Assembly: GCA_039602395.1 (NCBI GenBank)
Contig: JBCNJP010000013.1
Coordinates: 23,759,254 to 23,823,253, forward strand
DNA from: Deinandra increscens subsp. villosa
Lineage: Eukaryota > Streptophyta > Magnoliopsida > Asterales > Asteraceae
DNA length: 64,000 nt
Direction: 5' to 3'
Under the pieces are notes generated by a model. That model saw nothing but the letters and a program-made list of their open reading frames with translations, was not told the DNA's origin and searched no databases. Below, one piece after another: positions 22,696-33,500 of this stretch (position 1 is the first letter of the stretch; every line of letters starts with the position of its first letter). The translations under genes and the position numbers were made by a program.

Positions 22696-23067
22696 ATGGC
22701 CGATAATCAACGCTCCCTTAATTACTGGTATGTGAAGCATAACCGTATTTTTTTGGTTTACAGTAACAGGAGAAGAAGATCCTTCAAGTCCCACAAATCT
22801 GTGATTAAACACAACGATGAGAACATCCTGAAGCAACTCCATGCGCAGAAGATTCCTGATTGTTTTGCCTACCATGTTGAGATAGCGAAATTATTTCGTG
22901 TCCTTGATACAAAATTGAATGAACCCGAAGAAGAAGATGATGAAGAAGATGAAGAAGCAGATGAAGAAGATGAAGAAGATGATGAAGAAGATGATGATGA
23001 TGATCATGATGATGACGATGCAAGTTCAGGATACATATCCAAAGATTGCAGTAAACCGGATTATTAA
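22696..23067 (+). CDS. 123-aa ORF with acidic tail inside the CACTA element
   Basis: I do not recognise this protein. Residues 1-30 are basic (NRRRRSFKSHKSV) and residues 40-75 could form helices (ILKQLHAQKIPDCFAYHVEIAKLF). About 35 mostly D/E residues encoded by a GAA/GAT repeat follow, then a short tail. It starts about 100 bp after a TATA-like stretch and a CT-rich leader, so it may be the first exon or ORF of the CACTA transcription unit. The D/E tract could be simple-repeat expansion. Confidence 0.45.
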   Translation: MADNQRSLNYWYVKHNRIFLVYSNRRRRSFKSHKSVIKHNDENILKQLHAQKIPDCFAYHVEIAKLFRVLDTKLNEPEEEDDEEDEEADEEDEEDDEEDDDDDHDDDDASSGYISKDCSKPDY

Positions 23068-23185
23068 TTAGGGTTTAGTTTAATTATGAACAAATTAAGA
23101 ACAATGTTTTATATGTTTATTTTTAGTTATGATATTAGTAGTTATAATTGAATAAATGATGGTTATTGTTAGGGGTCAATTTCAG

Positions 23186-23353
23186 GATGCTTACAGAGAA
23201 GCTGCGTAATACTAGGAATCTCACTACGGTTTGGGAATCCCGTCCAGTCAGGTATCCTGAAATTTAATTATCGACTAACCCTTATTTTTGCCATGTGCTT
23301 TATTCGTTTTCAGGGACGTTAAGGGACCTAACCAACTCCTGAAGACTCGGTCC
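23186..23353 (+). CDS. Possible CACTA exon pair, truncated by gap
   Basis: After TTTCAG an open stretch (MLTEKLRNTRNLTTVWESRP) runs to CAG|GTATCC near 23251. A candidate intron of about 62 bp ends TTTTCAG near 23313, after which the same frame continues (DVKGPNQLLK) into the gap. The frame fit over the intron and the location inside a CACTA element suggest a transposon exon. No family match is claimed. Confidence 0.35.
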
Positions 23354-23853
23354 NNNNNNNNNNNNNNNNNNNNNNNNNNNNNNNNNNNNNNNNNNNNNNN
23401 NNNNNNNNNNNNNNNNNNNNNNNNNNNNNNNNNNNNNNNNNNNNNNNNNNNNNNNNNNNNNNNNNNNNNNNNNNNNNNNNNNNNNNNNNNNNNNNNNNNN
23501 NNNNNNNNNNNNNNNNNNNNNNNNNNNNNNNNNNNNNNNNNNNNNNNNNNNNNNNNNNNNNNNNNNNNNNNNNNNNNNNNNNNNNNNNNNNNNNNNNNNN
23601 NNNNNNNNNNNNNNNNNNNNNNNNNNNNNNNNNNNNNNNNNNNNNNNNNNNNNNNNNNNNNNNNNNNNNNNNNNNNNNNNNNNNNNNNNNNNNNNNNNNN
23701 NNNNNNNNNNNNNNNNNNNNNNNNNNNNNNNNNNNNNNNNNNNNNNNNNNNNNNNNNNNNNNNNNNNNNNNNNNNNNNNNNNNNNNNNNNNNNNNNNNNN
23801 NNNNNNNNNNNNNNNNNNNNNNNNNNNNNNNNNNNNNNNNNNNNNNNNNNNNN
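23354..23853. other. Assembly gap of exactly 500 N
   Basis: A round-number run of N is normally a placeholder of unknown true size. The CACTA exon on the left and the copia-4 fragment on the right need not be neighbours at this distance. Confidence 0.98.
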
Positions 23854-25120
23854 TCCTCCATCCAATCCACATCAAAGGTCTCAATAATCATTTTGGTGGT
23901 TTTGTTGTACACGCGATAAGCACTATTTGCTGAGTAACCGACAAAATAGCACTCATCAGCTATGCTTCCTCTGGCATAATCAGACATCTCAATATTTTCA
24001 TCTCCATCGTCTTCAAGTACCCCACCCTGGGCTTTTCTCCATAAACAATCTGATATGGAGTCTTCTCGTGTCGCTTGTTCAGAAGAACTCTATTTTGCAC
24101 ATAACAAGCTGTATTCACCGCCTCTGCCCAAAAGAAGATTGGTAGTTTTGCTTCACACATCATCGTTCTCGCTGCCTCAATGAGTGTCCTATTCCTTCTT
24201 TCTGCAACTCCATTCTGTTGTTGTGTATAAGGAGCACTTAACTGCCTTTCAATACCCTTTTCACCACAAAACATGTTCAACTCTGCATTCTTGAATTTTG
24301 TTCCATTGTCAGTTCTTATGCCCTTCACTCTCTTGTTCAGCTGGTTTTCTAAAAGTGTGACGAACTGTTTTACAAGGGTCGGAGTTTCGTACTTGTTTGA
24401 TAAAAAGAAGACCCAAGTATAACACGAATAGTCATCCACTATTACGAGACAATAAGAAAACTTGCTGATGCTTTGTACCTGCATGGGACCAAAAAGATCC
24501 ATATGTAAGAGTTGAAGAACAGAAGAGACAGAATTAACAACCTTTGGACGGTGTGGCAACTTGTGCTGCTTCCCCTTAGCACAAGCCACACATTTCTCCA
24601 CAGACGAGAAATCTTTGATCGGTAAATTTCTAACGTGCTCTCCTTTAGCCAGCTTAGACAGATTCTTCATATTGGCATGCCCCATGTGACGATGCCATAA
24701 CAACCCTAAATTCTCATTCTGCTTAGAGATAAGACAGGCTTCTTCTGTAGTTGGAGGTTTGCCTAAATTCATCTGATAGGAATTTCCTCTTCTTGGAGTG
24801 CGCATTAAGATGCACTCCTCTGGAATTTCGAAGCCTGGTTTGAGGATTATGCATTCCTTCTTGATGAACAGGACTGAAAAGTCTTTATCACACATTTGCG
24901 ACACACTTAGTAAACTGTGAGACAGCTCCTCTACATAGTGTACGTCAGAAAAAGTCAATCTTCCACTCTTCACAACCCCTTTCTTACTGATTCTACCACC
25001 TACCCCACCTGCAAAAGATACTCCTCCTCCATTGAAGTCTTGTACCTCTTCCAATAGGGATAAGTCTCCGGTCATGTGTCGGGAGCAACCGCTATCAACA
25101 TACCAGAGATTGTTGATAGA
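23854..25120 (-). pseudogene. Copia-4 pol fragment with foreign patch
   Basis: The D-S-G motif, HHCC pre-integrase zinc domain and integrase DDE core (MDLFGP, RTDNGTKF, GVAERRNRT) are open over about 370 codons from 25075. At 23964-24014 about 50 bp do not match integrase but match the env-position ORF of the same family (copia-2 near 46566: the DGD-IEMSDYAR region). After the patch, integrase-linked sequence resumes (ADECYFVGYSANSAYRVYNK). Roughly 70 bp of integrase sequence are missing, and the frame is broken at the patch. Confidence 0.85.
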
Positions 25121-25150
25121 ACTACTTGGCTGTCCCTACAAAAACGGGAA

Positions 25151-25591
25151 TCAGTTAGAGTCAGGTACCCAGGTCATAACTGATCTGGGCACTCCTTTGG
25201 AGTCAATGTAGTTAACCAATTTGAAAGATATTCCTGCTTTAGATCCAGGTTTACTCAAAATTTGAGCATTGACTTTAGGTTTCCAATTAGGTTGTTTCTG
25301 AGTGTTAGAACTGCTAGCTGAGTTCTTTGCTGGTGATTGTTTCTTTGATGGAGATGTGACCTTTTTGCCTTTTGATTTTACAATAGGTGTCCACTCAAGT
25401 TTCAATTTAGTATAAACCATCTGTTTTGTTTGAGTGACCACTTTTGGTTTTTCAATTACTGCTTTGCCATTAGGTTTAGCAACAAGGTTGACTTTAGGCA
25501 CTTGTTTCTCAAAAGGTTTTGTTTTCATTTTATCTTTTCTTTGATAAACTCCCTTAGGTTTGTAAGAAGATTTTTGAGGTCTAGTCACATT
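25151..25591 (-). pseudogene. Copia-4 gag C-terminal end
   Basis: 145 open codons matching the lysine-rich tail of copia-1 gag (about 3655-4086), ending TGA at 25151-25153. Between that TGA and the pol reading there are 12 bases and an in-frame TAG, so here gag and pol share one frame separated by two stops. The N-terminal side is cut by the LTR at 25592. Confidence 0.8.
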
Positions 25592-26090
25592 TGTTGGAAC
25601 TTTTAATAAGTATGACTGACGCCATCAAATCTATTCTCGAATAATTCGGTTGAAGAATCCATTGTGATTTGATTCAGAGACGCGGGTTGTGATGCTCGAG
25701 GCTTGCAAGTTTGGACCAAAGACGTTTTCTTGAAAAGTCAACCGTTCGGGTCAACGGTCAACGTAAAAGTCAACGGAAGACCGGTTCGAGCGAGTCAAGC
25801 TTCATATTAATTAAATCATCTTTGATTTAATTAATAATAATTGTTGGAACTTTTAATAAGTATGACTGACGCCATCAAATCTATTCTCGAATAATTCGGT
25901 TGAAGAATCCATTGTGATTTGATTCAGAGACGCGGGTTGTGATGCTCGAGGCTTGCAAGTTTGGACCAAAGACGTTTTCTTGAAAAGTCAACCGTTCGGG
26001 TCAACGGTCAACGTAAAAGTCAACGGAAGACCGGTTCGAGCGAGTCAAGCTTCATATTAATTAAATCATCTTTGATTTAATTAATAATAA
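25591..26090 (+). repeat. Perfect 250-bp tandem duplication
   Basis: 25591-25840 and 25841-26090 are identical at every position I compared. The unit is the 5' part of the solo LTR. Confidence 0.95.
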
Positions 26091-26486
26091 TTATGTCATT
26101 TGTTTTATTTGTATTTAGCTCATTTTATGTGTGTTAGCTAGTTAGTGGGCTAGTGAGCACATGGGCTCTCTATAAATAGGAAGGGATAGCTTCATTTGTT
26201 AGATGATGAATAATGATGAATAAGGATGTTCTAGAGAGATGTGAGCTATCATTTCTAGAGAGAGAGTCACACATTGGGTTTGAGCTCAACCCAATGTGAC
26301 CATGGATTTCCAATGACGAGTTTGTAATCATTCGGTTCGTTGTAATCATTCAGCAATAATCAATGAATTGTTTGATCTTTCATTTCTTGTCATTTATTTA
26401 TCTTTGATTCTCATCATCCCGTCTCCTCCATCTCACCTTCGTTCTTGCTCAAGATCGGGATTCTCGATGTGAAATCGGTCCTGACA
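25592..26486 (+). repeat. Solo copia-type LTR with mismatched flanks
   Basis: Starts TGTTGGAACTTT and ends GGTCCTGACA. A TATA box (TATAAATA) lies at 26171-26178. No primer site follows and no polypurine tract precedes. The 5-bp flanks ACATT and ATACT do not match. The left flank is copia-4 gag and the right flank is a chromovirus-like LTR, so the two sides come from different loci or a rearranged one. Confidence 0.75.
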
Positions 26487-27957
26487 ATACTTCACTGGGC
26501 AATCCCGGAGTGAGCGTTTACTTATAGGAATGCGCGTCTTCGTATTATCGTTAAAGAAAAGGATAACTGCCTAAAGGGTATTTTGGTTATTTTGACCTTT
26601 AAGAAGGAATGAACTTAATAATTGAATATTATTAAGATAATAAGATGTTAAAATAAACATAAGAATGTTTATTATATTAAACCTTGCGTTAACGCCATAC
26701 AATACGCGATTAGGTTTAATTGGAAGGCATAGCGGAGGTTTTACCTGAACTAACTGCTTAATAGTATAAGGTGAGTTCTATGAGCCCACTTTTAAATGTT
26801 TTAAATGTTTTAATGTTTTCGGGCTGATATACATACAATGATATATATTCAACTGTTTACTTGAAAAGTATTTGAGTTAAATGCTTTTATGTATTTTGTG
26901 TTAATACACATACGTGGAATGTTTTAAAGACTTATAAATGTTTGAGATTATGATTACCTGTTATGAACAGTTTTCAAAAGAGTTATAATAAATGGTTATT
27001 ATAAAGATATATCTTTTAAAAGGTCTTGAGTAAGGAAAATGTTTTGAGTCTAAAATACAAAGGTTATTTAAATGGACTTTTGAATGTTTTGAAGAGGTTT
27101 TAATATAAGCAAAGATTGTCTAAGATGAGGGTAAGAGGGGGGTTGTACAATCCAAGCAGTGGATATAAACCCACTGGAGTAACGACGATTGCTCAAGAGG
27201 TCGGGAGGCGACGGCCGACCGAAAGGGACTAAAGTAGTCCCAGAGGTAGACAATGCTTAGTAAAAAGGGGGTTTGCTTATAATATTTCGTATAACTGTTT
27301 ATACTTAATGATTATTTGCACAAAGGATGGGCCCCGGAGGCCAAGGTTTTTAGAGTATTAAATGACTTTTAATACCAAAGGATTAAATGTTTTGGTATAA
27401 TTCTGTTATGTCTTGTACCTGATAAAGGATGAATGATTAAATGTTTTGGTATAACTCCGTTATGCTTTATACCTGTGAAATGTTTATAAAGAGGAGGCCG
27501 TTAGGCCAAAATGTTTGAGGTATGTTTTAGAGTATTAAATGATTTTTAATACTGATGTTTTAAATGTTTTGGTATAATATTGTTATGTTTTATACCTGAT
27601 ATCTGTTTATAAAGAAGGGGTCGTTAGGCCCAAATGTTTGAAGTAACCTTTCAAGGAAAGGTAAAAGTTTTAAATACTTAGAACTCACCAGCGTAAGCTC
27701 ACCTTTAAAAGCATGTATGTCAGGTATCGGTGATGTTTAAAGTAGCAAGGGAAGGGCTCTAGCAGGGGCTGATTAGATGGGCAAGCTATCAGGAAAGACT
27801 CGGTAGTAGACTGGCATAGCTATAGATAAGATCTAGTTATAGATTATGTTGTTATCTTCCTTACTGTTGTAACTTGTTATATATATAAACGAAAAGTTTT
27901 AAATTTCCACTGCTTAGTTATCTCTGTTGTACCATGTGTTCATGAGTAAATCCGACA
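26487..27957 (+). repeat. Chromovirus-like long LTR, 3' part
   Basis: 26487-27145 is the reverse complement, with substitutions, of 47826-48485, so both belong to one LTR family in opposite directions. The rest is AT-rich and includes three degenerate units built on TTTTGGTATAA...GTTATG...TATACCTG (about 27388-27600) and AGGCCGTTAGGCC-type motifs. A candidate end (TCCGACA) is at 27957. No coding content. Confidence 0.65.
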
Positions 27958-28900
27958 CGTGACCCCTCCTAGAGCCAAGACTTGGAGTGAGCGTCACATA
28001 TATTCTGACAAAGTTTTTCTTAGATATATGAATCCAACAAAGCTTTTGCAACTCTATCATGTGTCTGAGGGATCAACGGATCTTGAGGATACCAAATCAG
28101 TCTCTTCTACAAAATCGAAGGGTAAACAACAGGTTGAGTCTCAAGAGGGTTACAAATGGAAAAATCCTAAGTTAAAGCTTCAAGAGTGCAAAATTTCTTC
28201 TCAGTTAGAACTTCAAGAGAGTGATTCTTCTCCTAAGTCGACAATGTCATCTGAATCAATGTCATCTCCTAAAAAGGTTGATGAGAGAGCTTATTTTTAC
28301 TGCAAGAAGATGGGACATGTGATTCGTGACTGTGATATTCGACGAAGTTATGCACATGGTTCTTATCAATCATCATCATCTGATTCGCCGGTTCTCAATG
28401 AAGCACCATTTAAGCGTAATCTGAAATCTCAACGGTAACCAGCTCACAAGAAGCCGTTTGTTGGTAAAACTTTACATTTTGATGACGATTCCCCACAGTT
28501 TTCAAAACCAAGACGGTTTTCAAATAGGATTTTTTTTTTCAAAAATAATTTTGAAATGCCCTATTCAAATAATTTTTCATATTATGGGCATAAACAACAT
28601 CACCAACGTTACCCACAATCTGAGAAGATGTTGGTTGGTGAGTTGTTGAATCTTGTTTCCAAAGTGTCTACCTATTTCAGTGGTTTTGATTCACAACGGG
28701 TGAATTCAATTAAATTATTTCGTTCTTGGAAACAGAGAATGGTAACCTCGGCTGGATGTGACTATGTTGAGGATACGGGACGACCTAAGCTGGTTAGGGT
28801 TCCCGTATTTAACTAAAACATTGTTTGAGGTTGTGTGCAGGTACTTCAAGAAGACCTATTATCAATTGTTGAATTGTTGATAGTGGGGTATCTTGCCTAA
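27958..28900 (+). pseudogene. Degenerate retroelement gag
   Basis: An open stretch to 28438 has a zinc-knuckle remnant, YFYCKKMGHVIRDC, in which the first Cys is Tyr (TAT). Serine/lysine-rich sequence precedes it. After a stop, open stretches continue to about 28816, and a V-D-S-G-V protease-like trace occurs near 28870. Probably copia. Too decayed to assign to a lineage. Confidence 0.6.
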
Positions 28901-30294
28901 GTTAGCGCTTCACAAAGTTGATATTTCACAAAAATTTTTAGATAAATGATTTTCAAAACCTAAAAATGCGTGGTATCTGTGTTGGTCGATCGTTCTTATT
29001 TTCTTTCCTTTTACTTTCTTCCATATTTTTAGGGGACAAATTTGGAAAATTTAAAAAATAGAGTTTGTTGAACTTTAGGGGGAGAAATATGGAAATTATA
29101 AAACAAATGAAAATTGAGAAATTGATCCGACAAATGCAAGAAATGATAGTACATTAGTATATACATTATATGCCATGGATAGATTAAGTCTAAAGGCTGT
29201 AAGTACTTGTATAATCTTTGAATGTGCATGACTAATCTGATATTCGCAAGAAAGATATAAACATAAAGCTTGCCTGATGATCTTTGGTTATTTGCTTCTT
29301 GATGAATGCTGAGTAATGATTCTGAAAAAAATAGAATAAGAGATATCCTGATGATTGCATGTTTTCATTTTGAAAGATTTTACTTATTGGATTTTCTTTA
29401 TTTTCTCAAACGATCGGACTTTCTCTGTGTATCAAAAGATCGACCTTATTGTTGTTCGTTTGAGGTTCTGCATCTTTCTTTGGTGTTTCGTATAATTCAT
29501 CGGACTTTCTCTGCATATACGGAAGTATTGACCTCATCGTTGTTGAATTATATAACTTCAACTTGTTTTGCTTTCTTATTTTCTCATATACTTGGGCTTT
29601 CTCTGCGTGTCCACAAGACCGGCCTGATTGCTAGGTATTTGAGGTTCTGCTTTATTTTTGCATGACTCATCAAGGATGCTTATATCTCTAAAAAAAGTTG
29701 ATTCTATATGATAAAACATGATGATTTTCCGGTATTTCTGATAGAGTGGAGGCCGAGTTATTAGGGCATAATAATATTACCTTAAGCATATCTGAAAACG
29801 ATAAATATGATTGGTTCGTGCTGAAATAAACTCAAATGTTGTATTTGCGATTATCTTGGCTTGCATGCTGATTAAGACCGAAATTGAAATGTACTAAATG
29901 CGTTATGACTGATATGATCTCGCGTCGTGATCTTTCTCGCAAAATTAATAAAAAATGAAATTCTGTTTTGTTGTTTTCATTTCATTTCAAAAAATCCAAA
30001 AAGATTTTAAGTGTGTTTTAGCATAAAACTTTGTAAAATCCAAAAAGATTTTCTTTCTTCTTTGTTTTTGATCTGATCGACACGGGATGCAACAAATTAA
30101 AAAGAACTGATTTCAAAACATACATCTTGGTTCTCCAAAGTAGATATCTGACATAAGATTAACTTATGTCGGCTTGAAAATGGAAAACCGCGTTTCTGTC
30201 TTCTGAACTATATAGGTTACAAGATTGATTTACAAGCATGGTGAAAGGGGGAGCTATTGAAAATATCTTTCAGAAATGGTTCACTTGACGCAGT
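28901..30294 (+). other. Non-coding 3' region of the host copia element
   Basis: No gene. It holds three degenerate units of about 90 bp sharing GGACTTTCTCTGYRTR...GACCT-type text (about 29410-29640), two copies of AAATCCAAAAAGATTTT (near 29994 and 30038), and a purine tract AAAGGGGGAG near 30244. Element B is inserted at the right end. Confidence 0.5.
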
Positions 30295-30997
30295 TGTTAT
30301 GCCCTGAATTTCACTTTATAATCTCGGTAACCTTGAATGATTTACATCCCAAGATGTCATGCATCCATGGACTTATTTGCTTATACTAACTGATCCTAGC
30401 ATGCGCGGATACCCAGCATGCTAAAGGCATCATTACTAATGTTTTCTTGACTTTGTTTTGAACAAGTCAGGTACAAACTTGGAGATAACGGTCAAGAAGA
30501 CTATGTCAAAGCTTGGAATAAATGTGTAGCTAAAGATTCGCCATTATACTCGGTCAATAACGGTCACCCGTCGTTGGAAAGAAGATCCCTAGAATCTCGG
30601 GATGTTAGTTAGGCCTTTTATGTATTTATACGCGGCATAGGGCTTAATTTTTCACATTCAATCACCTGTACTCACACTATCACTTAGCAAACAAGCCGCA
30701 AACACTTGTACTCGAATTGTTTTCAGTGGAATAAATGGGCAACATGTGTTATCGTTGCCAAGGGGTTTTTTATGCCGCCGGCTCTTAGAGACATCCAAGG
30801 GTTAAGGGCTTTTTCCCCTCAAAAATCTCGGTGTTCTTAGTTGCATGCAGGAAGTTATCATCTGTGTTTCTATTTCTTCTATTCAAACCTTGGATTTTCA
30901 CCGGTAAACTTGATTTTATAAACTTAGCATTCAAGGCACCTAACCTCAAAAACTAATTTGGTTACTAAATTAAGTCTTGTAATTTTTAGCCAAAACA
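30295..30997 (+). repeat. Gypsy B 5' LTR
   Basis: 703 bp, TGTTATGCCC to AAAACA. It differs from the 3' LTR (37954-38656) at roughly 26 of the first 300 positions by hand count. Confidence 0.93.
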
Positions 30998-31000
30998 ATT

Positions 31001-31018
31001 TGGCACCCACCGTGTAGG
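31001..31018 (+). promoter_or_regulatory. Gypsy B primer binding site
   Basis: TGGCACCCACCGTG follows the LTR after three bases. Element D has TGGCGCCCACCGTGGGGC in the same place (52984-53001). I have not identified the tRNA. Confidence 0.75.
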
Positions 31019-31093
31019 CAATTGGTGTCAATCTTTTTCCAAACTCTTCTCAGATTCGTTCTTAACTTGATTTTTACAAAAAATTACCAAAAA

Positions 31094-32936
31094 TGGCAAC
31101 ACAACCGAGTTCCTCGAATGCGTCTACCCCTGTGAGCACTTATTCTGTAGTCAACAAAACCCTTCCTCCTCCACCACCACAGTTCAGTACATCTGCAACA
31201 ATCACTGTGAAACGCAGTACCGGTCGACCAGCCACCAGGGTGCCACGGGATTAGGACGTGCTGGAGAAATCCCAGTAATGGTCTCCAGTGATGAATTCCT
31301 CACCATGTTTGCAAAGATGCAGCAGTACATGGAGCAACAGCAGAAGGTGAACCAATATGTGCTTGGAGAAATGGCTAGGCTGAGATCAGAGATGAATAGG
31401 GTGGATCATACACCCGTGTCTCCTGTTCACGCTAAGAGGATACAATTCGACAGCCCTGTGAATGGGTCTAGCCTAGTAGATGACCTCCAAGTCTTAGATC
31501 CAAGACCTGCAATTGCTACTACTTTCACTACCCTGGCTGATAGACCCAGGATGTCCACATTCAGGGAATCCATCACGAATCCTGGGGGTACCGCTACCCG
31601 AGATACTGGTAACATCCTAGGAATCCCTAATCTTAATGCTCATACTAATGAGTCTGTGCAGGACGCAAGTCTTAGCCCAGCAGTGGCCAGGGAGCTCAGG
31701 AAATTAAAAGAAATGATCTCGAGTTTCCCTAGAGTGGTCTAACCCATTCCTGAAGTAGCACCGACGAGTCATCGACTTTCAAGGTTTGCTCCCCAAGAGG
31801 TTCCAAACCCCCAATATGAAGTTGTACGATGGAACAACTGACCCGGAGGAACACGTGGCCTAGTATATGGATAGGATGGAAGTAATCTATATGCCCCCTG
31901 AAATCAAGGAGGCATGCCTATGCAAAGGTTATGGGTCGACACTCACAGGCTCAACTTTGAAGTGGCTACTGAGTGTTCCCCCCTTTTCTATCACATCTTT
32001 TTCTCATTTAATTAATTTGTTCAATAACCAGTTCTCTTGTAGTCGCAGTTTCAAAAAACTGACGAGTGATCTTTACAGGGTTACCCAAAATGCTAACAAG
32101 TCATGCAGGGATTATGTGAACAGGTTTGGCAGGGAAGTCCTAGATATTCCCAACATGTATATGGCTACTACAGTCCAAGCATTCAAAATTGGCCTTAAGA
32201 AGGATTTACCCTTCTACCAAGATCTTGTGATGAATCCCTGTCACAGGCCTGATGTAGTAAGGCATGGGGCCCTACGATTCATCAGACTTGAAGAGGACAA
32301 GAAAGTGCAAGAAAAAGTGGATGCAGTACCAGGATACGGCTCCTCCAACAGGAAATCAGAACCGGTGCATCCTAGGTCCCAAAGACCTAAACCCTATTCT
32401 AAACCCGATAATCCTAGGGTTAACAAGGACGATCAGGGTGAAGACGAGGATGATGAAGAGTATCCTACTTTTAATGAGTTCTAATTTGCTATTGATGTTG
32501 CAGGTGTGATCAATGCTATGCAGGATTTGGGGGACAAGGCAAGGTGGCCCAGGAAGACGGATAAACAGACATCCTGGAAGGACAAATCCAAATGGTGTGC
32601 GTACCATGAGGACTTTGGACATTTGACCGAGGATTGCATAGCTATGCGCAAGGAGATTAGTTACCTGTTGAGCAAAGGCTTCTTTAAGGAGCTCTTGGGA
32701 AGAAAGAAGGACAAATCCAAGGGCACTGACCCGCCTGCAAAATCAAAGGGCACTGACCATACCCAGGATGCAGACAGATCACACGGACATCCTGAGCGAG
32801 CAGCATCCCCATCCCCAGATGCAAAGGTAATTTATTTTATTTCTGGTGGATCTGATATATGTGGTACCTCTTATTCTGCAGCTAAAAGACACGCAAGGGA
32901 GGCCAAGTCAAACGTACCTAGGAAACCAGTCAAGAC
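31094..32936 (+). pseudogene. gag: Gypsy B gag
   Basis: It begins MATQPSSSNAST and has a proline-rich N-terminus. The retrotransposon gag core (TGSTLKWLLSVPP, FNNQFSCSRSFKKLTSDLY, LEEDKK; about 31930-32310) is followed by a zinc-binding motif of the C-x2-H-x4-H-x4-C kind, CAYHEDFGHLTEDC (32596-32637), and LLSKGFFKELLGRKKDKSKG. It is broken by a TAG near 31253, a frameshift before 31278, TAG at 31862 and TAA near 32482. It supplies particle protein in intact relatives. Confidence 0.82.
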
Positions 32937-33500
32937 ATAAATATAAACATATGTGAAAGACGTTACCTTTTGGTGAAGATGACAGGTGCAACGTCATGGA
33001 CCCTCATCATGATGGGCTCGTGATCACGCTCTATATAACAAACCATTTCGTGAGGAGGATCCTGATTGATGGGGGCAGTTCTGCCAACATCATCCAACTC
33101 GAAGCTTTGACCAAGATGGGAATACCCTAGGATGGGATCGTCACCAAATCCACGGTCCTTGTGGGTTTCAGTGGTGAAACAAAGAACACCCTGGGAGAGG
33201 TAAAGCTCCCAGTATACATTGAAGGAGTGAACTCGATGCAGCGCTTTTGTGTCATGGATGCTTTGTCCGGATATAACATTATCCTGGGCATACCCTGGAT
33301 TCATGACATGAAGGTTGTCCCCTCGAACTACCATCAGTGTGTCAAACTGCCAACACCCTTGGGGGGGGGGGGGGTCACCATCAACAGCGATCAGCAAGAA
33401 GCAAAGGACTGCTACACATCATCTATGAAGATTTCAGCAAAGGCCCGTCAAGGATAGCAATTAAAGAAGAAGGCCAAGGACGTCCTAGAGGCAAGGGAGC
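32937..33500 (+). pseudogene. Gypsy B protease region
   Basis: The aspartic protease core ILIDGGSSANII has its catalytic D at 33068-33070, followed by SMQRFCVMDALSGYNIILG and PWIHDMKVVP. TAG after MGIP (about 33130) and a run of 14 G (33361-33374) break the frame. The same G run is in copy A. Confidence 0.78.

Larger units (their letters stand above)
21871..23353 (+). mobile_element. CACTA-type DNA transposon end (right part in gap)
   Basis: Starts CACTACGTCAAAAAGTGGCT at 21871 in the middle of a gypsy integrase. The next 640 bp (to about 22515) hold more than 15 copies of TGGCCAC/GTGGC-type motifs in both orientations, the classical subterminal repeat pattern of En/Spm elements, to which the element's own binding protein attaches. 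A TATATAT stretch (about 22597) and a CT-rich leader precede an ORF. The other terminus should lie in or beyond the N gap. The 3-bp target duplication cannot be checked. Confidence 0.7.
23854..25591 (-). mobile_element. Copia-4: gag end and integrase part of a copia-1 relative
   Basis: The minus strand is collinear with copia-1 from about 3640 to 5400. It is cut by the gap on one side and by a solo LTR at 25592 on the other. No LTRs of its own are visible. Confidence 0.9.

Noticed and set aside
23275..23887. Several open frames crossing the first N run on both strands
   Set aside because: They exist only because N codons are not stops. The real flanks are a possible CACTA exon and copia-4 pol.
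25591..26090. CRISPR-like or satellite array
   Set aside because: Only two units with no spacers, in plant nuclear DNA; it is a tandem duplication. The octamer arrays and 21-40-bp repeats also lack CRISPR architecture.
29306..29665. 119-codon ORF in copia non-coding debris
   Set aside because: It follows degenerate 90-bp repeats, has low-complexity hydrophobic composition and no homolog in the window.
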